From: Rhodothermus marinus
Lineage (GTDB): Bacteria > Bacteroidota > Rhodothermia > Rhodothermales > Rhodothermaceae
Direction of reading: 5' to 3'
Length of the DNA stretch: 64,000 bases
Assembly: GCF_009936275.1 (NCBI RefSeq)
Contig: NZ_AP019797.1
Location: 1,665,501-1,729,500 of the forward strand
The notes below the pieces were generated by a model. It did no database searches, was not told the DNA's origin, and worked only from the letters and a program-made list of their open reading frames with translations. Shown one piece after another: positions 53,656-62,070 of the stretch. The position numbers were made by a program, and so were the translations under genes. Each line of letters starts with the position of its first letter. Position 1 is the stretch's first letter.

Positions 53656-54531
53656 TCAGAAATTCAGCCGGGCCCGGAAGTACTCATAGGCTTCGTTCAG
53701 TTCGCGCGCCCGCTCCTCGGCCTGTCTGCGCTCGGCCGCCGAGGCCTGCTGCATGCGGTCCGGATGACAGGTTTTGATCAGCCTCCGGTAGTTGCGGCGC
53801 ACCTTCTCGGGCGTGTAGGGGGCCTCGAGCTCCAGCACGGCGGCATAATGGCGTTCCAGTGCACGATCCAGATCGGCCCCGGCCTCCGAAGCCCCATAGC
53901 GTTCTTCTCTGAGGATCTCCTCGATCTCCTGCTCCAGTGCCTCACGACCTGTCCGGAGTTTCTGGTAAAGATTCCAGTGTTGCAAACCGTAAAGTAGCAG
54001 GCATATAAAAAGAATCGTATCGAAATCATGAGTACGTTCATCGCCAACCTCCGCCTCGAGCTGCGAGACGATCCGATGCAGGTTCTTCTCCTGCGTCGGA
54101 GCAATCAGCACCGGGAGCAGCTCATCGAAACGCTCGAAGGATTCTTTCGCGATGAAGTAAACGACGAGCAGGTCACGCAGAATGCGTGCGGGATTCTCTG
54201 CCGTGATTACGATTTCGGCGAAGTGCTTGATCATGAGCAGGCGCAGATTCAATGCCTCCCATAGCAGTGCTCCAGCTTCTTCGGGCTTCATGGTTCCACC
54301 TCCGAAGAAGCGGGCCGCCTTGTAGGCCAGTGGTCCAATAATCAGGTCCTCCAGCCCCAGGCCACCTGTAAGCAGAGAAAGCCCTATCCCCAGAATGGTC
54401 CCGTTGCGACGTGCCCGGCGATCGGCCTCGAGTTCCCGAAGCGCCAGGTCCACACTGTCTCCCAGCAGCAGAAACGCCGCTTCGTAGTTGCCTCGTTCGA
54501 TCAACGTACTAACTCGTTCAAACTGATCCAT
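53656..54531 (-). CDS. Membrane-associated J-domain (DnaJ-like) protein
   Basis: 291 residues from the ATG at 54531 (MDQFERVSTLIERGNYEAAF). The C-terminal 70 residues are a J domain with the HPD motif (YRRLIKTCHPDRMQQAS), which stimulates Hsp70. Two hydrophobic stretches (TILGIGLSLLTGGLGLEDLIIGP and TILFICLLLYGLQHW) suggest membrane association, with an alpha-helical N-terminal region. It starts 14 bases after cas2 and precedes cas6 by 61 bases in the same direction, so it is embedded in the adaptation operon. A J-domain protein is not a known Cas component; the link may be functional or accidental. Confidence 0.82.
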   Translation of the reverse strand: MDQFERVSTLIERGNYEAAFLLLGDSVDLALRELEADRRARRNGTILGIGLSLLTGGLGLEDLIIGPLAYKAARFFGGGTMKPEEAGALLWEALNLRLLMIKHFAEIVITAENPARILRDLLVVYFIAKESFERFDELLPVLIAPTQEKNLHRIVSQLEAEVGDERTHDFDTILFICLLLYGLQHWNLYQKLRTGREALEQEIEEILREERYGASEAGADLDRALERHYAAVLELEAPYTPEKVRRNYRRLIKTCHPDRMQQASAAERRQAEERARELNEAYEYFRARLNF

Positions 54532-54545
54532 GGTACTCCCGAGGT

Positions 54546-54827
54546 TCAGACGATCCAGTGGTTCTGTCTGAGGTCCACGCCTTTCCCCTGGCCGATCTGC
54601 TCGAGGGCTTCGATACAACCCTGACAGAGACGCAGAAAGAACAGGCGGTCTTCTTCAAGATCGACGATGCGCAGCAGCCCGCGACGGAGCTGCCGTATCG
54701 CTTCGGCCTCAAGCCGACACAGAAACACACTGTACTGCAACCGCTGCCCGTAGTCTTCAAGCAGCCGCGCCACCCGCTGCAGGCGGCGGGGGTCGGCAAT
54801 GTCGTATCCGATCAGCCAGAATGCCAT
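54546..54827 (-). CDS. cas2: Cas2 of the type III adaptation operon
   Basis: 93 residues. MAFWLIGYDIADPRRLQRVARLLEDYGQRLQYSVFLCRL is a textbook Cas2 start, with the DI-x-D-x-RR-LxxV pattern and SVF. Its ATG directly follows the stop of the cas4-cas1 fusion with no spacer base, so it is translationally coupled. It is not closely similar to the type I-B Cas2 at 8041, so the two adaptation modules are separate. Confidence 0.94.
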   Translation of the reverse strand: MAFWLIGYDIADPRRLQRVARLLEDYGQRLQYSVFLCRLEAEAIRQLRRGLLRIVDLEEDRLFFLRLCQGCIEALEQIGQGKGVDLRQNHWIV

Positions 54828-56405
54828 CTATGCAACAAACGGCGTGTATTCGGCGCCGGGCTCCTGGAGGGTACGCGCCAGCAATCGCGCCTGCGCCTCG
54901 AAGTGGCGCATCTGCGACATTTCAAGACCGAGCACCGGATGCCGACTTACCTGCTGCCGCCATTCCTGCCAGGCAGCCAGCACAACCGCACGGCCTTCTT
55001 CGTTCAGGTACACCCCACCACTACGCTCCTCGAAGTGGCGGGGACGCAATTTCCCGCGATTGAACAGGTGCAGCGTCAGCCGGTCGGCTATCGGGGCGCG
55101 AAACTCCTCCATCAGGTCGAGCGCCAGCGAGGGGCGTCCATAGGCCGGTGTGTGCAGATAGCCCACATAGGGATCGAGCCCGGCTACTGCACAGGCCGTT
55201 ACGAGATTGCCGAGCAGCAGGGCGTAGAGATAGCCCAGCGTGGCATTGACCGGATCGGTGGGGGGGCGCCGGTTGCGCCCGGGGAAAACCGGCCAGTCGA
55301 TCGGTTCGTGCGCTTCCGGCCGCAGCATTTCATTGAAAACCGAGAAATAGCGGCGGGTAGCGGCTCCCTCCAGTCCCCGCACGGCGTCCGGCGACTTCAG
55401 CTCGGACAGATGCTGCAGATCGCTTTCGATTGCTGCAGCGGTGGCCTCGAGCGTGCTGTTTCGATAGTCCTGCGCGTAGTGGCGAAGCAACCGGGCCATA
55501 TTCTGCAGTTTTCCGCGCACAAACTGCCGCGCCAGTGGCAGGGCGCGCTGCGGATCACGGGCTGCCTCGTACTGCGCCAACCGGAGGGCCACGTGCGGAT
55601 GGAACTCGGTCGCCAGTCGTCCCTCAAAGCGCCCTTCGGTCGAGAGATATACGATGTCCACGTTCTGGCGCAGCAGCAGCCGCAGGGCCTGCGAGGTGAT
55701 CTGCACGGGTCCGACGAGCACGACCTGATCCACCAGCAATGCGGGCAGTCGCAGCAATTCCCGGCGGGTGCCGTTGCGGCTGACGGTCACCACCAGCTGC
55801 CGCCCATCACGGCGCACGACGGCTCCGATTTCATCCACGTAGAGCGTGCGGGCCTGACGCACCGGAGGCAGAACGTTCAACTGGGCCGCAGTTTCGGCTG
55901 CACCAGAAGGGTTACAGACTTCAAGCCGTGGACAGGCCGGGCAACGCTGGTCGGCCCGTGGTGCAGGTAGCCTTCCTTCATGAATAACCGCCCGGATCTC
56001 CGCATCGAGGCGTTGCCATGCGGCCCGCAGGCGCTCGTCCAGGGTTACCACTTCCTGCCGGCCGGTAGGACCGTACTGCACGATGCCGCGGGCAACGGAC
56101 TGGCCTGTTTCGGCTTCGATCAGTCGGGCAAGCGCGGCCAGCATCAGATGCTCCGGCCGCTCGGCCGTGTCGCTTTCCGCTACATGCGCCAACCGGATCA
56201 CCGGCACAGGGCTTCCATGGCCGTCTCGGATGAACTGCACCGGTCCGCACCAGCCATCGGCCGCCATCCATGTGCCCTCGCCCGAAGAGAGGGCAACTGG
56301 TTCGCCCGGCCCCTCCACCCAGGCATAGTAGCCTCGCCGCAGGCAGTAGGCAAACTCATACACCCATGCCACCGGCCAACAGGGGCCTTCGTATGGTGCC
56401 TGCAT
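54828..56405 (-). CDS. cas1: Cas4-Cas1 fusion protein
   Basis: 525 residues. The N-terminal ~180 residues resemble Cas4: a cysteine in YEFAYCLRRGYYAWVEGP and the CPACPRLEVC triad near residue 165, expected iron-sulphur ligands. The RecB catalytic E-x-K after the conserved aspartate is not seen; the corresponding region reads PVPVIRLAHVAES, so the nuclease is probably dead. The rest is a full Cas1 with E346 (GLEGAATRRYF), H418 (GYLHTPAYGRPS) and D430 (LALDLMEEF). Cas4-Cas1 fusions are known from I-G/I-U and some other loci. It would serve the 37-nt repeat arrays, the closest being array 4. Confidence 0.92.
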   Translation of the reverse strand: MQAPYEGPCWPVAWVYEFAYCLRRGYYAWVEGPGEPVALSSGEGTWMAADGWCGPVQFIRDGHGSPVPVIRLAHVAESDTAERPEHLMLAALARLIEAETGQSVARGIVQYGPTGRQEVVTLDERLRAAWQRLDAEIRAVIHEGRLPAPRADQRCPACPRLEVCNPSGAAETAAQLNVLPPVRQARTLYVDEIGAVVRRDGRQLVVTVSRNGTRRELLRLPALLVDQVVLVGPVQITSQALRLLLRQNVDIVYLSTEGRFEGRLATEFHPHVALRLAQYEAARDPQRALPLARQFVRGKLQNMARLLRHYAQDYRNSTLEATAAAIESDLQHLSELKSPDAVRGLEGAATRRYFSVFNEMLRPEAHEPIDWPVFPGRNRRPPTDPVNATLGYLYALLLGNLVTACAVAGLDPYVGYLHTPAYGRPSLALDLMEEFRAPIADRLTLHLFNRGKLRPRHFEERSGGVYLNEEGRAVVLAAWQEWRQQVSRHPVLGLEMSQMRHFEAQARLLARTLQEPGAEYTPFVA

Positions 56406-56512
56406 GTACTGTATGAAGCCAATCAGTTGCCTTGATATGCAGACAATCTATCGTCTCGGGAAAGCGTAATGCATGGGCAAACGAGCCCATTATCTATAGG
56501 AAAAGATTCCCT

Positions 56513-57238
56513 TTAGCCATACAGGTCGCAAGAGAGACGCGGATGCGGAGGCTCAAACCAGCCGGAGATCATCAGCCAGCACATCTCTGTTTCTCGATGC
56601 CATCTCGAAAGGGATACGCGAATAAGCGAACCTTCCTTTATGACAGGTGGTGTTTTTGAAAAGACTCCTACGTAGGGTATATAGTAAAGTCTATTATTAT
56701 CTGCTTTATACCGATAGCATAGTTTATTGTTAGAATCATAGCTTTTATAAAGATTCTTATCGGGCAACCAAAATCCAGTGCTGCATTTCGAAACGTTATT
56801 TTTATCTATATATCCCTTTCCATTCTTATTAAACTGAATCTTTCCGTCAAATAAGTTGTTAGGATCGCCGCGCCACAAAATTGGCAATCTCGATTTTTGA
56901 AGCATATAGAGGATTCTGTCATACATTTCACTTACTCTGATCTTTTTCAAAAGTATGGCATCTTCAACAATCACGTCTTCTACATGAGGAGGAATTTTTT
57001 GTTCAAGCTCTCTTACAGTGAGCTCCCAGACATCTCCAATCCGATAGGGCGCAGACGTATCCCAGAAACCTTTAAACCCTCGCCTGATTATCCTTCCTCT
57101 ATAAAGATCACGAGGGTTCATCAGGCGAACACTATAACATTGGGCCTCATTTTCCTCCCAAGCCAGTCCACCTATACATCTCATCTGATCATTGTTGGTA
57201 CGAGTACGAGCAACAATCAGTACTTTTATTTTATTCAT
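56513..57238 (-). CDS. Dual-OB-domain-like protein of a DUF488 cassette
   Basis: 241 residues (MNKIKVLIVARTRTNNDQMRCIGGLAWEENEAQCYSVRLMNP). The N-terminal pattern of a strand, then CIGG and (V)RL, resembles proteins annotated as dual OB-containing domain proteins; the rest is beta-rich with many lysines, asparagines and tyrosines. Its ATG overlaps the preceding DUF488 stop (ATGA). Together with two DUF488 genes it forms a three-gene minus-strand cassette, far more AT-rich than its surroundings, between the cas4-cas1 operon and array 4. The function is unknown; a nucleic-acid-linked defence role is inferred only from fold and location. Confidence 0.62.
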   Translation of the reverse strand: MNKIKVLIVARTRTNNDQMRCIGGLAWEENEAQCYSVRLMNPRDLYRGRIIRRGFKGFWDTSAPYRIGDVWELTVRELEQKIPPHVEDVIVEDAILLKKIRVSEMYDRILYMLQKSRLPILWRGDPNNLFDGKIQFNKNGKGYIDKNNVSKCSTGFWLPDKNLYKSYDSNNKLCYRYKADNNRLYYIPYVGVFSKTPPVIKEGSLIRVSLSRWHRETEMCWLMISGWFEPPHPRLSCDLYG

Positions 57239-57717
57239 AGATGAACTACGGGTATATTTTCCTTTTGTTCAATCCAGTCGGTCAAGATAGATCTATGACA
57301 GGCGCGAGGATCTTTCTCCACACAGAAAAACACGATGCGTTTTGAATCTACTGGAAGTTTTGCAAAGATATCAACAGGAGATATTTTAGATAGACAAGCC
57401 TGTTTATATGCTTCAATAAATGCATGGGAAAGCAGGGTACGCTGGCGCTTGAGAATGGATTTTTTTTGATCGACTGCTCTCTGGATGGCCCTTACTTCTC
57501 TGGGAGGTGCCAATTCTTTCAGGTAAACATACCTGATACCCAGTTTGTCCAACTTTTGACACAGATAATTTTTATTTACGAATTTATATTCACGACCCCT
57601 TACTCCTCTGCGTTGACGAATATCACAGAAGGTATCGATTTTATTTTGCTGCAAAGTGTCAAAAAAACTATCCTCGTCTCTCCCATAGACACCAATTGTA
57701 AAGATTTGCTCAATCAT
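57235..57717 (-). CDS. DUF488 family protein (first copy)
   Basis: 160 residues. FTIGVYGRDEDSFFDTLQQNKIDTFCDIRQRRGVRG is the DUF488 start (TIG.y......f...L....i....DiR), and CVEKDPRACHRSILTDWI the conserved C-x(7)-CHR end. DUF488 proteins have an alpha/beta fold and no settled activity. It lies 2 bases after the second copy and overlaps the dual-OB gene. AT-rich with codon use unlike the adjacent cas genes, so recently acquired. Confidence 0.85.
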   Translation of the reverse strand: MIEQIFTIGVYGRDEDSFFDTLQQNKIDTFCDIRQRRGVRGREYKFVNKNYLCQKLDKLGIRYVYLKELAPPREVRAIQRAVDQKKSILKRQRTLLSHAFIEAYKQACLSKISPVDIFAKLPVDSKRIVFFCVEKDPRACHRSILTDWIEQKENIPVVHL

Positions 57718-57719
57718 TT

Positions 57720-58316
57720 TCAGGCATCTTTTTTAATTTTCTTTCCGGAAACGGCAATTTTGCTTTCGAAGTCAAAACCAAAAAGATTTAACTGACCGCT
57801 GACAATTTTCAAAATAACTTTGTCCTGTTCGATAACTTTATATTCACCATTTTTATCTTTGTAAATATGAATAATACGTATATCGTTGTCACTTCTGGTC
57901 TCATATATATATTGTCCAACGAGCTTACTTCGATGACATTTATCAGGATACTGACAGGCACACATTAGAGCAATTCGCTGTGGCTGATAGTATCTCCACA
58001 ACGAAAGTAACTTCCGAATTCCCTCTTTGAAAAAATCTTTTTCTTTTATTACAGAAAATATCGGTTTATCGTTTTCGAGGCAGCTTTCGTCTGTAGGTTT
58101 ACCCCCAAGAGTATCCCCCATGTACTCATATGCAATTCCATTTTTTTCTAAATGATTCTTCAGCGTTCCTATAGAAAAGTCGGGATTGAATTTTGAATAA
58201 GGATTCGAGCGTATGTCCACAATGCATTTAATTTCATACTGTTTGAGCACATTGATAAACTCCTCTATTGAGGAAGTGCCATATCCCACTGTGAAAAGCG
58301 GCTGCACCTCATTCAT
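57720..58316 (-). CDS. DUF488 family protein (second copy)
   Basis: 198 residues from the ATG at 58316, which has GGAG five bases upstream; a start at 58355 is less likely. FTVGYGTSSIEEFINVLKQYEIKCIVDIRSNPYSKFNPDFS and CACQYPDKCHRSKLVGQYI are the two diagnostic DUF488 blocks. A C-terminal extension of about 60 residues (IRIIHIYKDKNGEYKVIEQDK onward) is absent from the first copy. It is the first gene of the cassette, whose promoter would lie in 58317-58442 beside the distal end of array 4. Confidence 0.85.
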   Translation of the reverse strand: MNEVQPLFTVGYGTSSIEEFINVLKQYEIKCIVDIRSNPYSKFNPDFSIGTLKNHLEKNGIAYEYMGDTLGGKPTDESCLENDKPIFSVIKEKDFFKEGIRKLLSLWRYYQPQRIALMCACQYPDKCHRSKLVGQYIYETRSDNDIRIIHIYKDKNGEYKVIEQDKVILKIVSGQLNLFGFDFESKIAVSGKKIKKDA

Positions 58317-58442
58317 TTGATCTCCAGGTTGAAACTTTTGGCGCGCCCAATACACCAGCCTTTCCGGAAAATAAAAAGGTCTTTCAGGAAGATCAACCGC
58401 AGAGCATTACCTCTTACGAGCGACCTTACACCCAAGACTATC

Positions 58443-60474
58443 AACGCTATCTCCTTTTCATCAGGTCAAGTCTTCAGGGTTGGCTGACATGGGCCCGCTC
58501 ATGCGCAGGCGGGCCACGCAGGTCGTAATCCCCTTTTCATCGGGTCAGGTTTTCAGACCACCGCGTAGCCCAGGATATCCTGGGTTACACGAACCGCGCG
58601 AACAGGTCGTAATCCCCTTTTCATCGGGTCAGGTTTTCAGACTAGAGGCACTGGCCGAACTCTCGGAGGCTGCCGAGATTCTGGAACGCGTCGTAATCCC
58701 CTTTTCATCGGGTCAGGTTTTCAGACCACGTCATGGGTGAGATGACCTTCACCTGCGCGCTGGTCCGGTTACTACAGCGTCGTAATCCCCTTTTCATCGG
58801 GTCAGGTTTTCAGACCGAATGGTATGTGCCGGGCTTGCCATGATCTATCTTGTCGTAATCCCCTTTTCATCGGGTCAGGTTTTCAGACTCAAACAAGCCC
58901 TTAAGGCAAGGGGCTTGCTAATCGAATAAAACGGCTACGGCCAACCGTCGTAATCCCCTTTTCATCGGGTCAGGTTTTCAGACGCCGACAGGTCCGAACC
59001 CAAGCTCGGCTTGGACGATAGTCGTAATCCCCTTTTCATCGGGTCAGGTTTTCAGACCGATCCCAGTCGATTTCCCCATTCTCTCCGGTACAATACTGTC
59101 GTAATCCCCTTTTCATCGGGTCAGGTTTTCAGACCCAATAACCAACCGCGCATGGAGAAATGGTACGCTACTCTCGTCGTAATCCCCTTTTCATCGGGTC
59201 AGGTTTTCAGACCACGTCATGGGTGAGATGACCTTCACCTGCGCGCTGGTCCGGTTACTACAGCGTCGTAATCCCCTTTTCATCGGGTCAGGTTTTCAGA
59301 CCGTCTCGGCTTGAGAGTGGCGGAGCGCCCGCGTCGATCATGGCGACGGTGTGGGGTCGTAATCCCCTTTTCATCGGGTCAGGTTTTCAGACGGTGGAGG
59401 TGTCGCCCGTGCGCACGGATGTGTACGTGAGTCGTAATCCCCTTTTCATCGGGTCAGGTTTTCAGACTTGGCGGACACGGTATATTCTTCGGAGCGATGG
59501 CTGGTCGTAATCCCCTTTTCATCGGGTCAGGTTTTCAGACGCAGCCCCATGTGTACCTGCTGAGCAAGCGCTCAGCAGGTCTCACCATGTCGTAATCCCC
59601 TTTTCATCGGGTCAGGTTTTCAGACCCCAGTTAGCCAAGTTAGAAAAGATAGCCCAGGAAAGGGGCGTCGTAATCCCCTTTTCATCGGGTCAGGTTTTCA
59701 GACGGCACAGGTGATCGGCAGCGTGGAGCGCATTAACCTGCGTCGTAATCCCCTTTTCATCGGGTCAGGTTTTCAGACTGCCTACATATTTCTGCACAAA
59801 AACATGCACGTCCGCGCGCAGTCGTAATCCCCTTTTCATCGGGTCAGGTTTTCAGACTTTCCGTGAATTGAATAAAAATAACACGAAGTTATTAAGTCGT
59901 AATCCCCTTTTCATCGGGTCAGGTTTTCAGACCGCCAATTTTTGCCTCCGTCTCGGTGAGCACCGTTTCTCCGTCGTAATCCCCTTTTCATCGGGTCAGG
60001 TTTTCAGACCCACAGGAAAGAAAGTCGCCTACTTCCATTTCATACAATTCAGTCGTAATCCCCTTTTCATCGGGTCAGGTTTTCAGACGTTCCTGTGCTG
60101 AAAGAGCGATGAAGACCGGACGTTGCTGCCGTGTCGTAATCCCCTTTTCATCGGGTCAGGTTTTCAGACGGTGGCGCCAGAAGGTGTACCTGCTAGACAA
60201 CGACGAACGGTCGTAATCCCCTTTTCATCGGGTCAGGTTTTCAGACCGGCCCGGCGAGGTAAGCCGGGCGGTGGCTGGCTATCTGGTCGTAATCCCCTTT
60301 TCATCGGGTCAGGTTTTCAGACCGCCAATTTTTGCCTCCGTCTCGGTGAGCACCGTTTCTCCGTCGTAATCCCCTTTTCATCGGGTCAGGTTTTCAGACT
60401 TCGGCAACGGCTTCGATCAGCTTGGGAAGCGTTTCGTGTCGTAATCCCCTTTTCATCGGGTCAGGTTTTCAGAC
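58443..60474 (-). CRISPR. Type III array 4: 25 intact repeats and a degenerate distal repeat
   Basis: 37-nt repeats of the AGGTTTTC variant, starting at 58443 (degenerate), 58522, 58606, 58690, 58779, 58852, 58947, 59021, 59098, 59176, 59265, 59356, 59431, 59504, 59589, 59667, 59742, 59821, 59896, 59973, 60052, 60133, 60210, 60286, 60363, 60438. The decayed copy is at the left and the leader at the right, so it is transcribed leftward. Two spacers occur twice: 58727-58778 = 59213-59264, and 59933-59972 = 60323-60362. The first duplicated spacer and that at 60010-60051 encode homologues of the protein at 48759-49151. Nearly every spacer has an open frame on the plus strand, for example QLAKLEKIAQERG (59626) and AYIFLHKNMHVRA (59779). 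Confidence 0.97.
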
Positions 60475-60603
60475 CCCATTGTTACGGGGTCCATCCGAAC
60501 CGGCCTGTTTGCCCTCAAAAAGGCCGATTTTTTCGCCGTCAGCACGTCAAAAAACGGAATAGAATTTGCTTCGAAAACCCTGTGACAATTCCGTGTCACA
60601 CCC
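60475..60603 (-). promoter_or_regulatory. Leader of type III array 4
   Basis: Matches the leaders at 33994 and 42063 over about 130 bases, with most differences just after the CCCC/GGGG junction hairpin (GTCCATCCGAACC against CTCGTTGGAACC). Similarity fades beyond the palindrome at 60581-60600, which marks the outer limit of the conserved leader in all three cases. Confidence 0.85.
60581..60600. promoter_or_regulatory. Palindromic operator candidate, leader 4
   Basis: TGTGACAATTCCGTGTCACA, identical to the copies at 34100 and 42169. Confidence 0.6.
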
Positions 60604-60692
60604 TCTCCCGGTCGCATCGATCTGCCAGGGAGCATACGTGTTTTTCAATGGAATGTCAAGAGGGGTGGCCGAAGCCGGCCACCCCTCCGACA

Positions 60693-61067
60693 TCAGTTGC
60701 AGAGCTGCTGGACCTGCGCGCAGATGCGCTCACGCCGCCGATTCATAAACTCCCGGGCTTCTTCGTAACGAATCCGCATTCGCCCCACTAACATGCGAGG
60801 CACCTTCCATGAAATCGAGCCGTAAGGCTCGCGCCCGTTCAGATGCGAGCGCGCCCAGCTTTTGATCGTTTCGCAGATACGCTCCACCTCGTCATAGATG
60901 CGCTCGGCTTCCACCTCGATCAGACAGCTCACTTCCAGATCGAACGCCCCGGGCCAGGCATTCACCTCCGCCTCCGGAAGGCGCTGTCGGAGCCCTTCCA
61001 GGTCTTTCTCAAGATCGTTTTCGCCCTCAATGTAAAGCAGGAATTCAAGCAGTACCGGACAGGCCAT
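60693..61067 (-). CDS. Hypothetical protein
   Basis: 124 residues (MACPVLLEFLLYIEGENDLEKDLEGLRQRLPEAEVNAWPG), predicted strand-helix-strand-helix with a basic, arginine-rich C-terminus (RMRIRYEEAREFMNRRRERI). No family recognised. It reads away from leader 4 and is followed by nothing on this strand until the array. Its size and predicted layout resemble the small genes at 49264 and 49666, but I see no clear sequence similarity. Confidence 0.65.
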   Translation of the reverse strand: MACPVLLEFLLYIEGENDLEKDLEGLRQRLPEAEVNAWPGAFDLEVSCLIEVEAERIYDEVERICETIKSWARSHLNGREPYGSISWKVPRMLVGRMRIRYEEAREFMNRRRERICAQVQQLCN

Positions 61068-61127
61068 AGGGACATCGGGTTGGTTGCAGGTAATGCGCTA
61101 CACCGGGCCGTGCTAAGAGGCGCTTCC

Positions 61128-61448
61128 TCAGCGGCTTAACTCGGGCCAGCCCTCCAGGTCCGGCGAGAGTTCTTCACCAAACAGATCGACGCGGCCGGCC
61201 GCTACAGCCGCCGGTCCGTAGGAGACGGTCACTTCTTCTCCCGGAGCACCTGATCGTGCCAGCTCGCGACAGATCCGGAGCTGCAGTTTCTTCAGCACCT
61301 GATCCAGTTGGGGCTGCTCGAACGTCCAGATGAACGCAGGACCGGTTACCGGCCCATAGCCCATCTGGCTCAGCGCTCGAATCAGTGCCGGCATAAGCTC
61401 GGGGTTACTGCCCCGGTAATGCAGCATAAATCGGTACGAGGTCCGCAT
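61128..61448 (-). CDS. Hypothetical protein
   Basis: 106 residues from the ATG at 61448 (MRTSYRFMLHYRGSNPELMPALIRALSQMGYG); a TTG at 61487 with GGGGGAAG just before it is an alternative start. Small alpha/beta protein without recognisable motif. It is 60 bases upstream of the previous hypothetical gene on the same strand, so the two may form an operon. Confidence 0.6.
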   Translation of the reverse strand: MRTSYRFMLHYRGSNPELMPALIRALSQMGYGPVTGPAFIWTFEQPQLDQVLKKLQLRICRELARSGAPGEEVTVSYGPAAVAAGRVDLFGEELSPDLEGWPELSR

Positions 61449-61706
61449 ACGTGCAGATCGGCTGGTGCGTGGTTGGGTCGAGGACAATCTTCCCCCATCA
61501 CGGAGATCAACCGCACCGATCTATTTCATGAGGTTGTTTTTGCCCGGGGATGCTCGGCGAAGCGTACAGTGCAGAGAAGGCTGTGTGGAAAAGTGGGAAC
61601 GTGAGATCCGGTAATCGAACCGGCTGCCGATAAATCCCATGCTCGAGGCGGCTGGTCTGGGAAGGATAGCTCCTAACGGAACACGTTGCGCACGGGTTCC
61701 CGAACG
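61449..61706. other. Intergenic region
   Basis: About 260 bases. On the minus strand it contains a CCGGT-TCGATT-ACCGG hairpin (61593-61608 area) and short inverted repeats after the SSB-like stop. It looks superficially like a tRNA T-arm but no complete tRNA fold is found. It probably holds the end of the SSB-like operon and the promoter of the next gene. Confidence 0.4.
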
Positions 61707-62063
61707 TTACGCGGAAGGCTCGCCCGCATCCCAGGAGGCCACCAGCAGCTTGCGCACCAGCACCACGACCGGCATCGCATTACGCTCCGGCCATTCGTTG
61801 CGCCGCAACATGCCCTCGACGTAAAGGATCTGGCCTACCGTCAGGTGCCGCAGGCAGAAATCCCTTAGCGCAGCATCTTCGACCTGCAGCAGGTGAGGTT
61901 CCAGGCGCACGGCAGGTTCGCCCGTAGGCCCGATGGCCTGCTCCTGAGTGGTCAGCACCATCTGGCAGACGTTGCCGGCCTCCGAAACCGGCTCTGGCGG
62001 CGCGGCCAACCGCCCCAGCAGGATCACGCGGTTGACCGTCCGCTTCGGCTGCAATGGTTCCAT
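61707..62063 (-). CDS. SSB-like OB-fold protein
   Basis: 118 residues. VNRVILLGRLAAPPEP is the typical first strand of bacterial single-stranded-DNA-binding proteins, and FCLRHLTVGQILYVEGMLRRNEW matches the SSB block with GxxVxVEGxLxxxxW. It lacks the long disordered C-terminal tail and acidic tip of canonical SSB, so it is more likely an accessory or PriB-like single-domain protein. It starts 7 bases after the acidic zinc protein gene on the same strand. Confidence 0.8.
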   Translation of the reverse strand: MEPLQPKRTVNRVILLGRLAAPPEPVSEAGNVCQMVLTTQEQAIGPTGEPAVRLEPHLLQVEDAALRDFCLRHLTVGQILYVEGMLRRNEWPERNAMPVVVLVRKLLVASWDAGEPSA

Positions 62064-62070
62064 GGGGCCT

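Noticed and set aside
61590-61700. A tRNA-like stretch on the minus strand with GGTTCGATT and outer GGGAAC/GTTCCC ends
   Set aside because: The T-arm pairs with a 6-base rather than 7-base loop, total length would be over 100 bases, and no D-arm or anticodon arm forms. Probably chance or local hairpins.
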